Positions 26,610 to 33,943 of a DNA stretch of 64,000 nucleotides are shown one piece after another. The translations under genes and the position numbers were made by a program. The notes under the pieces were generated by a model, which had not been told where the DNA came from, ran no database searches, and worked only from the letters and a program-made list of their open reading frames with translations. Where the stretch lies: the NCBI RefSeq assembly GCF_001425665.1, contig NZ_LMCX01000001.1, forward strand, positions 62,001-126,000, in the 5' to 3' direction. Position 1 is the stretch's first letter. Each line of letters starts with the position of its first letter. This DNA is from Yonghaparkia sp. Root332. Its GTDB lineage: Bacteria; Actinomycetota; Actinomycetes; Actinomycetales; Microbacteriaceae.

Positions 26610-27481
26610 GCGGGGACCCGCCGGAGCTTCCGCATCGGCGCGAGCTCGCCCGGCTGCACGCGCTTGACCCCGTCGCCGAGCGCCTGCTCGATGATGCGCA
26701 CGTCGCGCACGAGGTGCTCGAGCCCCTGCGGCTCGAGCGACGCCGCCTGATCGCTGCCCCACATCGTGCGGTCGAGCGTGATGTGCCGCTCGATGACCGT
26801 CGCGCCGAGGGCCGCGGCGGCGAGACTGATCTGCAGCCCCCGCTCGTGGCCGGAGTAGCCGACGGGCACCCCCGGGTAGCGGGCGGCGAGCGCGGGGACC
26901 ACCCGGAGGTTCGCCTCGTCGGCGGGCATCGGGTACGTCGAGGTCGCGTGGAGCAGGATCAGCCGGCCCCGGGCATCCAGCGCCTCGATCGCTGCGTCGA
27001 TCTGCTCGAGCGTCGACATGCCCGTCGACAGGATGACCGGCTTGCCGGTCGCCCCGATCGCCCGCAGGAGGGGCAGGTCGGTCACGGAGGCCGACGCGAC
27101 CTTGTGGGCGACGACGCCGAGATCCTCCAGGAAGGCGACGGAGGGCTCGTCCCACGGCGAGGCGAACCAGTCGAGACCGCGGAGAGTGGCGTGGTCGCCG
27201 ATCTCGATGTACTGCTCGCGGTCGAGCTCGACGCGGTGGCGGTACTCCAGGTAGGTCATCGTGCCCCACGGCGTGTCGCGCGCGACGTCGCGCATGTGGG
27301 CGGGAGTCGCGAGCTCGGGCGTGCGCTTCTGGAACTTCACCGCGTCGGCGCCCGCCGCCGCCGCGACGTCGATGAGCTCCTTGGCGATGCCGACGTCGCC
27401 GTTGTGGTTGAGGCCGATCTCGGCGATGACGTAGACGGGGTGACCCGACCCGATGGGCCGACCGGCGATCCTGACGCTCAC
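26606..27481 (-). CDS. neuB: NeuB-type nonulosonic acid synthase lacking SAF domain
   Basis: A 291-residue TIM-barrel synthase that condenses phosphoenolpyruvate with a hexose(amine). It has IAEIGLNHNGD (19-29), VKFQKR (48-53), ILSTGMSTLEQI, YSGHERG and ERHITLDRTMWGSD, the conserved NeuB catalytic set. The protein ends MRKLRRVPA, exactly where classical NeuB enzymes continue into the C-terminal SAF (antifreeze-like) domain that caps the partner active site, so that domain is absent. Its GTG overlaps the cytidylyltransferase stop. Whether it makes Neu5Ac, Kdn, legionaminic or another acid cannot be told; no NeuC-like epimerase is nearby. Confidence 0.85.
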   Translation of the reverse strand: MSVRIAGRPIGSGHPVYVIAEIGLNHNGDVGIAKELIDVAAAAGADAVKFQKRTPELATPAHMRDVARDTPWGTMTYLEYRHRVELDREQYIEIGDHATLRGLDWFASPWDEPSVAFLEDLGVVAHKVASASVTDLPLLRAIGATGKPVILSTGMSTLEQIDAAIEALDARGRLILLHATSTYPMPADEANLRVVPALAARYPGVPVGYSGHERGLQISLAAAALGATVIERHITLDRTMWGSDQAASLEPQGLEHLVRDVRIIEQALGDGVKRVQPGELAPMRKLRRVPA

Positions 27482-28176
27482 GCGCCTCCTCCTTCGATGG
27501 TGCCCGCGAGGGCGTCGGCGAGCAGCAGCTGCTCCTCGGTGTCGATGTCCAGACCGCAGCGCTCGGCGACGATCGCCGGCTCCACCCGCCCGAAGAAGCG
27601 ATGGCGCGCGGCGCGGAAGCCGGCCGCGTCGAGCACGTAGAAGGCGCCCGTCTCGGCGACCTGCGGAGGGAGCTCCTGCCGACGCGGGCGGTGCGCGGGG
27701 TCGTGGTTGACTCCCGACCATCCGCGCGGTGTCGCGCCGGAGGCCTCGCCGCTCGGAGCCCACAGGAACACCGGGGTCGCGATCGCGGAGAACACGGCGT
27801 CGGCCTCCCCGGAGCGCACCCGCGCGACCGCCGCATCCAGATCGGCCGGGTCGATGAAGGGCGAGGTCGCCTGCAGGAAGACCAGCACCTCGGCGCCGTC
27901 GCCGGTCACCTCGAGCGCGTGCAGGAGCGCGCTCTCCGAGGCGGCGTCGTCGCGGGCGAGATCCGCGGGCCGCACGACGACGACGGCGCCGGACGCTTCG
28001 GCCTCGCGGGCGATCGCGGGGTCGTCGGTGCTCACGACGACGCGGTCGACGGATGCCGCGGCGCGGGCCGCACCCACCGCCCGCGCGACGAGGCTCCGCC
28101 CGCCGACCGTGCGCAGGTTCTTCCCCGGCACTCCCCTCGACCCGCCGCGCGCGGGGATGACGGCGATGACGCTCAC
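27478..28176 (-). CDS. neuA: Acylneuraminate cytidylyltransferase family protein
   Basis: A 232-residue CMP-sugar synthetase. IPARGGSRGVPGKN (7-20) is the CTP-binding signature of NeuA/KdsB-like enzymes. DRVVVSTDDPAIA, RPADLARDDA, FLQATSPF and GAFYVLDAAGF follow at the expected spacing. It activates the nonulosonic acid made by the downstream NeuB-type synthase. The GTG at 28176 overlaps the stop of the sialyltransferase-like gene, and its own stop overlaps the neuB GTG, so the three proteins are probably made in fixed ratio. Confidence 0.88.
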   Translation of the reverse strand: MSVIAVIPARGGSRGVPGKNLRTVGGRSLVARAVGAARAAASVDRVVVSTDDPAIAREAEASGAVVVVRPADLARDDAASESALLHALEVTGDGAEVLVFLQATSPFIDPADLDAAVARVRSGEADAVFSAIATPVFLWAPSGEASGATPRGWSGVNHDPAHRPRRQELPPQVAETGAFYVLDAAGFRAARHRFFGRVEPAIVAERCGLDIDTEEQLLLADALAGTIEGGGA

Positions 28177-29114
28177 GGGGCGACCGGCGCCGGGTCCGCG
28201 AGCCGCACGCTCGAGCCGGTGCCCTCGAGCACGACGCTGAGCGTCTCGATCGCGCTCGACGGGCGGCTCACGACGTCGAGCGGGCGGAGCGCGCCGGCGA
28301 GCGCGAGCTCCACGGGCACGGCGGCCGGGACGACCTCCACGTGGCGCTCGCGCGCGAGGGCCCGCAGGAACCACTCCGGCTCGCGCCGGTGGGGGAGGTA
28401 GGCCAGGCGCTGCTCGCGCGCCAGCCGCCGCACGAGGCCGCTCTGCTCGTCGGCCTCGATGAGGCCGTCGGCGACGGCCGCCGTGCCGAGGACGATGCGA
28501 CGCCCCTCGGGCACGTCGCGCGCGGCGAGCCCGTGCTCGCGGGTCCACGCGAAGCGGTGGTGCCGCACCCGGGCGCCCAGCTCGAGGAGGGACGCGACCG
28601 CCGGATCGGCGGGAGGGAGGTAGGTCGTGACGTCGAGGCGGCCCTCCGCGGCGAGCGCGCGGAGCGTGCGCATCGTCGATGACGCGAGAGCGCGCCGCAG
28701 GCCGTTCGGGCCGTCGGCGGCGGCCCGCGCGGGGCGCAGCAGCGGCTCGCCCGCCCCGAGCAGCCGGGCCAGGCGGCGCGTGATCGCCCCGTCGTCGACG
28801 AGGACGAGACGGTCGGGCACGGCGCGCGCCAGTCGCGCCTGCACGAGGCCCGAGAACGCGTCTCCCACGAGCCACTCGGCGCCGGCGGCGAAGCGATGCC
28901 ACGGCATCAGCCGCCGCTCGATGCCGATGGCGGCCGCCTGCGGGAGGCCGCGGTCGTGGACGTGGGCGGCAGTGCGCTCGAGCTGTGTGTCGCCCGCGCG
29001 CGGGACGATCGCGAGCGGCTGGTCGCGCTCGTCGACGGTCAGCGCCGCGTGCTCGAGCGCCCCGAGCAGCTGCAGCGGCGACTCGACCCACGCGGTCGTG
29101 CACGGCACCGGCAT
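28173..29114 (-). CDS. Putative sialyltransferase-like glycosyltransferase (GT52-like)
   Basis: A 313-residue protein beginning VPCTTAWVESPLQLLGALEHA, the ESPLQLL start shared by GT52 and polysialyltransferase-like proteins. Two motifs of bacterial sialyltransferases are recognisable: the D/E-D/E-G motif as VDDGAITRRL (DDG 107-109), and a His-containing YLPHRREP (PHR 241-243) where HP is usual. A serine pair, RPSSAIET (284-291), matches the CMP-binding SS motif. Position at the head of the neuA-neuB operon supports transfer of a CMP-nonulosonate. Start ATG 29114 has GGGGGAG only 3 bases away; GTG 29108 is an alternative. Confidence 0.6.
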   Translation of the reverse strand: MPVPCTTAWVESPLQLLGALEHAALTVDERDQPLAIVPRAGDTQLERTAAHVHDRGLPQAAAIGIERRLMPWHRFAAGAEWLVGDAFSGLVQARLARAVPDRLVLVDDGAITRRLARLLGAGEPLLRPARAAADGPNGLRRALASSTMRTLRALAAEGRLDVTTYLPPADPAVASLLELGARVRHHRFAWTREHGLAARDVPEGRRIVLGTAAVADGLIEADEQSGLVRRLAREQRLAYLPHRREPEWFLRALARERHVEVVPAAVPVELALAGALRPLDVVSRPSSAIETLSVVLEGTGSSVRLADPAPVAP

Positions 29115-29310
29115 CGGCTCCCCCTCGCGCGGCCCGCGCCGACGACGGGGCCTGTGTCGCGAGCGACGCTACGAGCGGCGGGTGACGCGGTGCGGGCCCG
29201 GCGGTGAACGCGGGGCGACCGACGGATGACCGACGGCCGTTCCGACGCGCACACCGCCGCATCCCCTTTTTGTGCCATTCCCCCAACGGCACCGGCCGGT
29301 GGCTGGTCGA

Positions 29311-29316
29311 TAGGCT
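29311..29316 (+). promoter_or_regulatory. Leaderless promoter of accD
   Basis: TAGGCT ends 6 bases before GTG 29323. The rest of the 208-base divergent gap (29115-29322) shows no gene; a CCCCTTTTT run at 29263-29271 lacks a hairpin. Confidence 0.5.
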
Positions 29317-29322
29317 GAGCCG

Positions 29323-30921
29323 GTGACCGACGAGACCCCCGCTCCCGACCTGTCGACGACCGCCGGCAAGATCGCCGACCTGCGCGTCCGCTACCACGAG
29401 GCCGTGACGGCCGCGGGCGAGGCGGCGATCGAGAAGCAGCACGCCAAGGGCAAGATGACCGCCCGCGAGCGCATCGACGCCCTGCTCGATCACGGCAGCT
29501 TCGTCGAGCTCGACGAGTTCGTGCGCCACCGCACCCACGCGTTCGGCATGGAGGCCAAGCGCCCCTACGGCGACGCCGTCGTCACGGGCACCGGCACGAT
29601 CCACGGCCGCCAGGTGGCCGTCTACAGCCAGGACTTCACGATCTTCGGCGGCTCGCTCGGCGAGGTCGCCGGCGAGAAGATCATCAAGGTCATGGAGCTC
29701 GCCATCAAGACGGGCGTCCCCATCATCGGGATCCTCGACTCCGGTGGCGCGCGCATCCAGGAGGGCGTCGTCGCGCTCGGCAAGTACGGCGAGATCTTCC
29801 GCCGGAACACCGCCGCCTCGGGCGTGATCCCGCAGATCTCGATCATCTGCGGCCCCGCCGCAGGCGGTGCGGTGTACTCCCCCGCCCTCACCGACTTCGT
29901 GATCATGGTCGACAAGACCAGCCAGATGTTCGTCACCGGACCCGACGTCATCAAGACCGTCACGGGCGAGGACGTCGGCATGGAGGAGCTCGGCGGCGCG
30001 CTCACCCACAACCGCACCTCGGGGGTCTCGCACTACCTCGCGCAGGACGAGCCCGACGCCTTCGACTACGCGCGCGCCCTGCTCAGCTACCTGCCCGACA
30101 ACAACCTCGCCGAGCTGCCCGAGTACGCATCCGAGGCCGAGCTCGAGATCACCGACGACGACCGTCGACTCAACGGGATGATCCCCGACAGCCCGAACCA
30201 GCCGTACGACGTGCTCGACATCATCGACCACGTCGTCGACGCCGGGTCGTTCCTGGAGGTGCAGCCGCTCTTCGCGCCGAACATCGTCATCGGATTCGCG
30301 CGCGTCGACGGCCGCAGCGTCGGCGTCATCGCCAATCAGCCGAAGGCGATGGCGGGCACGCTCAACATCGACGCCGGCGAGAAGGCCGCGCGCTTCGTGC
30401 GCTTCTGCGACGCCTTCTCCATCCCGATCCTGACCCTCGTCGACGTGCCCGGGTACCTGCCCGGCACCGACCAGGAGTGGACGGGCGTCATCCGGCGCGG
30501 CGCGAAGCTCCTGTACGCCTACGCCGAGGCGACCGTCCCCCTCGTGACGGTCATCACGCGCAAGGCCTACGGCGGGGCCTACATCGTCATGGGGTCCAAG
30601 CAGCTCGGCGCGGACATCAACCTCGCCTGGCCCACGGCTGAGATCGCCGTCATGGGCGGGCAGGGCGCGGTGAACATCCTCTACCGCAACGAGATCAAGG
30701 CGGCCGAGGCGGCGGGCGAGGACGTCGCGGCGGTCCGCACGCGCCTGGCGAACGAGTACACCTACAACGTCGCGAGCCCCTTCCTCGCGGCCGAGCGCGG
30801 CGAGATCGACGGCATCATCGAGCCGGCGGCCACGCGCGTGGCGGTCATCAAGGCGCTGCGGGCCCTCAAGGGCAAGCGCGCGAGCCTGCCGCCCAAGAAG
30901 CACGGGAACATCCCGCTGTGA
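29323..30921 (+). CDS. accD: Acyl-CoA carboxylase beta (carboxyltransferase) subunit
   Basis: A 532-residue crotonase-fold carboxyltransferase that moves carboxyl from biotin to acetyl/propionyl-CoA. It has [14 protein letters not shown] at the N-terminus, the first oxyanion region [28 protein letters not shown], and the second oxyanion region [14 protein letters not shown] followed by [19 protein letters not shown]. These match PccB/AccD5 of actinobacteria in sequence and length. The small epsilon subunit is coupled downstream and the biotinylated alpha subunit is at 36849-38624. It supplies malonyl- or methylmalonyl-CoA for lipids. Confidence 0.95.
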   Translation: MTDETPAPDLSTTAGKIADLRVRYHEAVTAAGEAAIEKQHAKGKMTARERIDALLDHGSFVELDEFVRHRTHAFGMEAKRPYGDAVVTGTGTIHGRQVAVYSQDFTIFGGSLGEVAGEKIIKVMELAIKTGVPIIGILDSGGARIQEGVVALGKYGEIFRRNTAASGVIPQISIICGPAAGGAVYSPALTDFVIMVDKTSQMFVTGPDVIKTVTGEDVGMEELGGALTHNRTSGVSHYLAQDEPDAFDYARALLSYLPDNNLAELPEYASEAELEITDDDRRLNGMIPDSPNQPYDVLDIIDHVVDAGSFLEVQPLFAPNIVIGFARVDGRSVGVIANQPKAMAGTLNIDAGEKAARFVRFCDAFSIPILTLVDVPGYLPGTDQEWTGVIRRGAKLLYAYAEATVPLVTVITRKAYGGAYIVMGSKQLGADINLAWPTAEIAVMGGQGAVNILYRNEIKAAEAAGEDVAAVRTRLANEYTYNVASPFLAAERGEIDGIIEPAATRVAVIKALRALKGKRASLPPKKHGNIPL

Positions 30922-31178
30922 CGGCCGAGGTCGATCCTTCGGGCGCGGATGCTCCGCCGACGCCCGTCGTGCGCATCGCGTCGGGCCGCCCCACGGAGGA
31001 GGAGCTCGCCGCCGTCCAGGCCGTGATCGCCGCCGTCCTCGCCGAGCAGGCCTCGCTCGGAGCGCCGCGACGGGCGGCCTCCGCGGATCTGTGGCGGCGA
31101 GCCGCGCAGGCTCCGCGCGCGGACGTGCACGCGGGCCCCGGCGCGTGGAGCGCGTCGCGAGGCCAGCGCGGCTGCTGA
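30918..31178 (+). CDS. accE: Acyl-CoA carboxylase epsilon subunit
   Basis: An 86-residue protein with the short actinobacterial epsilon-subunit pattern: [19 protein letters not shown] near residues 18-36, a DLWRRAAQ motif and the C-terminal GPGAWSAS. AccE stabilises the carboxylase complex in actinobacteria. The GTG at 30918 overlaps the accD stop (GTGA). The Asp/Pro-rich N-terminus is typically variable. In related genomes maf normally follows; here 5 kb of other genes intervene. Confidence 0.87.
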   Translation: MTAEVDPSGADAPPTPVVRIASGRPTEEELAAVQAVIAAVLAEQASLGAPRRAASADLWRRAAQAPRADVHAGPGAWSASRGQRGC

Positions 31179-31293
31179 GCCGAACGGGCGGGATCCGGCG
31201 CGGAAGCGCGCGGCCGAGGCGTCCGAAGTGCGGAATCCGTCGTCGACGGTGCGGATTCCGCAACCGGAAGGGTATCGGGACCCTCGATCGCTA

Positions 31294-31307
31294 CCCCCGG
31301 ACGGGGG
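31294..31307. promoter_or_regulatory. CCCCCG-GA-CGGGGG palindrome
   Basis: A 6-bp inverted repeat with a 2-base centre, related to the palindromes at 2665-2682 and 15175-15192. It is followed by ATGTACCCCGG, a partial repeat of the 31384-31393 sequence. Confidence 0.35.
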
Positions 31308-31370
31308 ATGTACCCCGGTATCGCGCACATCTCCGTCCCACATCCCCGGAAAATCGGGCGAGGCTTCGAT

Positions 31371-31393
31371 CGGGGTACGAAAAATGTACCCCG
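31371..31393. repeat. Inverted repeat CGGGGTAC-N7-GTACCCCG
   Basis: Perfect 8-bp arms (31371-31378 and 31386-31393) around the AT-rich loop GAAAAAT. It could be an operator or an RNA stem; no adjacent T-tract. Confidence 0.5.
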
Positions 31394-31523
31394 CCGGTCC
31401 CCCAAAATGACGACTGTGCGCGCTCCCTCGGGATTGGCACTATGTCATGTAAGCGGTGCAGCTCCATCGGAGCGCACCACCCTTCACCGGCCGAATAGGG
31501 TAAACGGCCGGGTGATTGGGGGG

Positions 31524-31560
31524 CGAGTTAGATCCATATTCGGGTTGTGGATCTAACTCG
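31524..31560. repeat. Perfect 13-bp inverted repeat CGAGTTAGATCCA
   Basis: Arms at 31524-31536 and 31548-31560 with an 11-base centre, TATTCGGGTTG. The arms are AT-rich for this genome, which suggests selection. Not followed by a T-tract on either strand. Confidence 0.6.
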
Positions 31561-31568
31561 ATACGTTG

Positions 31569-31601
31569 CGAAGGGCCGGAGATGGGTACTCCGGCCCTTC
31601 G
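31569..31601. terminator. Terminator hairpin after two-component operon
   Basis: CGAAGGGCCGGAG pairs with its complement across a 7-base loop, ATGGGTA. It lies 19 bases past the stop of the minus-strand gene ending at 31620. Its symmetry would also stop a plus-strand transcript. Confidence 0.6.
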
Positions 31602-31619
31602 ATCGTTAACGCGGCCTCT

Positions 31620-32678
31620 CTAGGAGCCGGAGGCGAGCGCCGAGGGTCTCGGGATCTCCAGCCACAGATCGACCTCGTCGTCCTCGTCGTCCTCCTCCTC
31701 GGCCGAGCCCAGATCGCGGGCCGAACCGTCGCCCACGGGCGTGAGCCCCACCACCGTGACCGCGATGTCGGAGTCGGCGGGCGCAGTCCGCGCGATGATC
31801 CGGCGCGCCTCCGTGCCGCGGATCGCCGTGGCCAGCTGGTCGAGGATGCGGTCGCGCTCGTCCGGGTCCATGCCGTCGAGCCCGCCCTCGTCGAACAGCG
31901 TCACGGTCGCGCCCCGCCGTCGAGCCGACATCACCTGGGCGCGCACGGCGTCGTTGAGCAGCTCGCGCCCGCGGATCTCGTCGCGGATCGCCGCCTCGAG
32001 GTAGATGCACTCGCGCCGCTGCTCATCGGTGAGCTCGCCCCTCGAGCGCTCGATGACGCGCAGCATCGGAGCGGCCATCGTGCTCGTCTGCCCGAGACGG
32101 AACTGCCGCTCGTACAGGTGCGCCTCCTGGGCCGCCTGCCAGTCGGTCGCCTCGCGCTCGGCCTGCGCGAAGCGGTTGGCGTCGAGGGACGCCTTGGCGA
32201 GCGCTCGGCTGAGGATGTGCGAGATCGCGACCCACGCGGCCGAGCCGATCACGCCGGTGCCCAGCAGGAGCCCGGGGCCGCCCCACCAGATGGTCTGGAC
32301 GACGAGGAGGGCGATGCCGACCCACGCGAACATGTGCCGCTTGCGGGTGGACGTGATCGTCATGAGGGTGCCGATCGCGGCCACGTACCAGGTCGCGTAG
32401 CCGAGACCGCCGTCGCGTCCGGGGTCGAGCTGGGGGGTGATGAGCAGGGTCAGGCTCACGCACACGGCGACATTGAGCGCGGCCATCCAGACGGGCATGC
32501 GCTCGGGCTGCCCGGGGAGGAGGCTGATGGTCGAGGCGAGCGCGTAGAGCACCATCGCCGCGAGGACGGGGAGCGGGTTCGAGGGGGTATCGATCGTGTA
32601 CAGGCCGAGCACGATGTGATAGCCGGAGAAGAGCGCCGCCATCGTGACGATGAGCGCCCGGGGCACGCCGATCCTCAT
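31620..32678 (-). CDS. Membrane protein, histidine-kinase-like partner (degenerate)
   Basis: A 352-residue protein with about six hydrophobic segments up to residue 165. A helical, charged region follows (ANRFAQAEREATDWQAAQE), then a domain with a LFDEGGLDGM loop and an acidic run near the C-terminus (EEEDDEDDEVD). The layout copies that of the adjacent sensor kinase, but I see no phospho-acceptor His box and none of the N, G1 or G2 ATPase boxes. It looks like a non-catalytic kinase paralogue or sensor. ATG 32678 overlaps the kinase stop (ATGA), so both are made together. Function unknown. Confidence 0.6.
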   Translation of the reverse strand: MRIGVPRALIVTMAALFSGYHIVLGLYTIDTPSNPLPVLAAMVLYALASTISLLPGQPERMPVWMAALNVAVCVSLTLLITPQLDPGRDGGLGYATWYVAAIGTLMTITSTRKRHMFAWVGIALLVVQTIWWGGPGLLLGTGVIGSAAWVAISHILSRALAKASLDANRFAQAEREATDWQAAQEAHLYERQFRLGQTSTMAAPMLRVIERSRGELTDEQRRECIYLEAAIRDEIRGRELLNDAVRAQVMSARRRGATVTLFDEGGLDGMDPDERDRILDQLATAIRGTEARRIIARTAPADSDIAVTVVGLTPVGDGSARDLGSAEEEDDEDDEVDLWLEIPRPSALASGS

Positions 32679-33943
32679 CGAGCCTCCTCGATCGCCTCGA
32701 GCGGCTCGGATCCGGCGGAGGGCGGGGCGAGGACGGGCCAGCGGACGACGATGACCGTGCCGTGACCGGGCTCGGAGCGCACCTCGGCGCTCCCGCCGGC
32801 ATTGGCCACGCGCTCGATGATCGAGCGCCGGACGCCCAGCCGCTCGCCGGGGACCCTCGCGGGGTCGAACCCCGCTCCGGCGTCGCCGACCTCGATCTCG
32901 ATCGCGCCGCCCTGCACGCCGGAGACGCGCAACCAGCGCCGCACCTCGGAGCCGCCGGCGTGCTGGATCGAGTTCACCATGGCCTGGACGGCGGCCGAGT
33001 AGAGCGCCTCGGCCTGCGCCGCCGGCACGATGCGCGTGTCGAGCGAGCGGACGCGGATGGAGAACGGCACGGACATCTCGCGCGCCGCCCGCACGATCCG
33101 GTCCGCGACCTGCCGGAAGCGGACCGTGCTGCCGTCGTCGGGAGTCGCGAGCGCGGCCTCCTCGAGGTGGCGCATCGCGTTGCCCGCCATCGTCGCGGCG
33201 AGCAGCTTCTCCTCCGGCGACTCGGCGCGCGCCGCGGAGAGGAAGGTGGTCAGGACGCTGTCGTGCACGATCGCGTCGACGTGGACGCGCTCGACCTCCG
33301 TCGCGTGCTGGCGGACGGCGTACGAGTAGCGGTCGAGAGCCGTGCCCTGCGCGTCGTCGACCGAGCTCGATGCCGCGCGGGTCATCGTGATGATGACCAG
33401 CACGGCGCCGCCCAGGATGACGGCGTACACGGCGTTGAACAGCCCGAGCTCCCACGGCCCGTCGCCGCCCGTGGGCATGGCGCGGATGATGCCGTAGATG
33501 AAGGGGACCACGAAGAGGTAGATGAGCGCGCCGCGCACGCTCAGGCCGATCGCGGCGCTCGCGGTCGCGACGGTGGTCAGCAGGTAGAGCCAGTGATCTC
33601 CCTCCTGCGGGTTCGCGGGATCCGCGAGGAAGAACGGCCAGGTCAGCAGGGCGAGAACGTACACGACGGCGACGACCCGGTGCGCGCCCACGACGAATCG
33701 CTTGAGCCCCGAGCACAGCAGCGAGAGCAGGAGCGAGCCGTACATGGCCCCGGTCGCGATCGCGGCCCACAGCGGCTGGGCGAGCCCGTACTGCGGGATG
33801 ACCAGCAGCAGCGCCTGGATGCCGAAGACGGCGCCGAACCACGCGACCGATCTCGACAGGACGGTATCGACCCGCTTTCGGCTGATCGGCTGGCGCGGCT
33901 GCTTCGCCGCGCTCGGAGCCGGCTCAGGCCGAGTCATCGCCAT
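32675..33943 (-). CDS. Membrane sensor histidine kinase
   Basis: A 422-residue kinase. Residues of about 30-188 contain six hydrophobic segments with short loops. The cytoplasmic part has VHDSVLTTFLSAARA, whose His227 is the likely phosphorylation site. A HATPase domain follows with an N-box AMVNSIQHAG, a G1 box GDAGAGFDP, LGVRRSIIERV and a GHGTVIVV G2 box. This resembles the DesK/NarL-partner class. The start overlaps the end of the response regulator by 20 bases; ATG 33937 is an alternative. The stimulus is unknown; six helices with little outside loop suggest a membrane or envelope signal. Confidence 0.8.
   Translation of the reverse strand: MAMTRPEPAPSAAKQPRQPISRKRVDTVLSRSVAWFGAVFGIQALLLVIPQYGLAQPLWAAIATGAMYGSLLLSLLCSGLKRFVVGAHRVVAVVYVLALLTWPFFLADPANPQEGDHWLYLLTTVATASAAIGLSVRGALIYLFVVPFIYGIIRAMPTGGDGPWELGLFNAVYAVILGGAVLVIITMTRAASSSVDDAQGTALDRYSYAVRQHATEVERVHVDAIVHDSVLTTFLSAARAESPEEKLLAATMAGNAMRHLEEAALATPDDGSTVRFRQVADRIVRAAREMSVPFSIRVRSLDTRIVPAAQAEALYSAAVQAMVNSIQHAGGSEVRRWLRVSGVQGGAIEIEVGDAGAGFDPARVPGERLGVRRSIIERVANAGGSAEVRSEPGHGTVIVVRWPVLAPPSAGSEPLEAIEEAR

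Larger units (their letters stand above)
31502..31605 (+). ncRNA. Candidate small RNA with two hairpins
   Basis: A TAGGGT -10-like hexamer (31496-31501) precedes about 100 bases that fold into two strong stems. The first pairs 31524-31536 with 31548-31560 (13 bp, 11-base loop). The second pairs 31569-31581 with 31589-31601 (13 bp, 7-base loop) and would act as a terminator. No -35 or homologue is recognised, so this is a hypothesis; the hairpins may only be terminators or operators. Confidence 0.25.
31179..31619. other. 441-bp non-coding region rich in inverted repeats
   Basis: This convergent gap after accE and after the kinase-like gene has no convincing gene; an open frame at 31308-31556 has no family features. 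It looks less GC-rich than its surroundings. It holds CCCCCG-GA-CGGGGG (31294-31307) and two ATGTACCCCG repeats (31308-31317 and 31384-31393). The second is the right arm of CGGGGTAC-N7-GTACCCCG (31371-31393). It also holds a TAGGGT hexamer (31496-31501), a perfect 13-bp inverted repeat (31524-31560) and a 13-bp hairpin (31569-31601). Confidence 0.7.

Noticed and set aside
26606-27481. NeuB gene as a truncated pseudogene because the SAF domain is missing
   Set aside because: All catalytic motifs are intact, the stop is coupled to the next start codon, and the end lies at a domain boundary, so it is more likely a natural short form.
29263-29271. CCCCTTTTT run as a T-tract terminator
   Set aside because: No stable stem precedes it, and it lies between divergent genes where no transcript should end.
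28200-31263. Long minus-strand open frame running over accD and accE
   Set aside because: It is antisense to a complete carboxyltransferase gene; only its last part (27478-28176) is a real gene, which has its own GTG start.
31294-31393. CsoR-type copper operator
   Set aside because: The repeats are CCCC/GGGG rich, but no CsoR, copper ATPase or copper chaperone gene is in the window.
31308-31556. 82-codon open frame in the non-coding region after accE
   Set aside because: No ribosome binding site, no recognisable domain, and it runs through two strong inverted repeats; read as chance.
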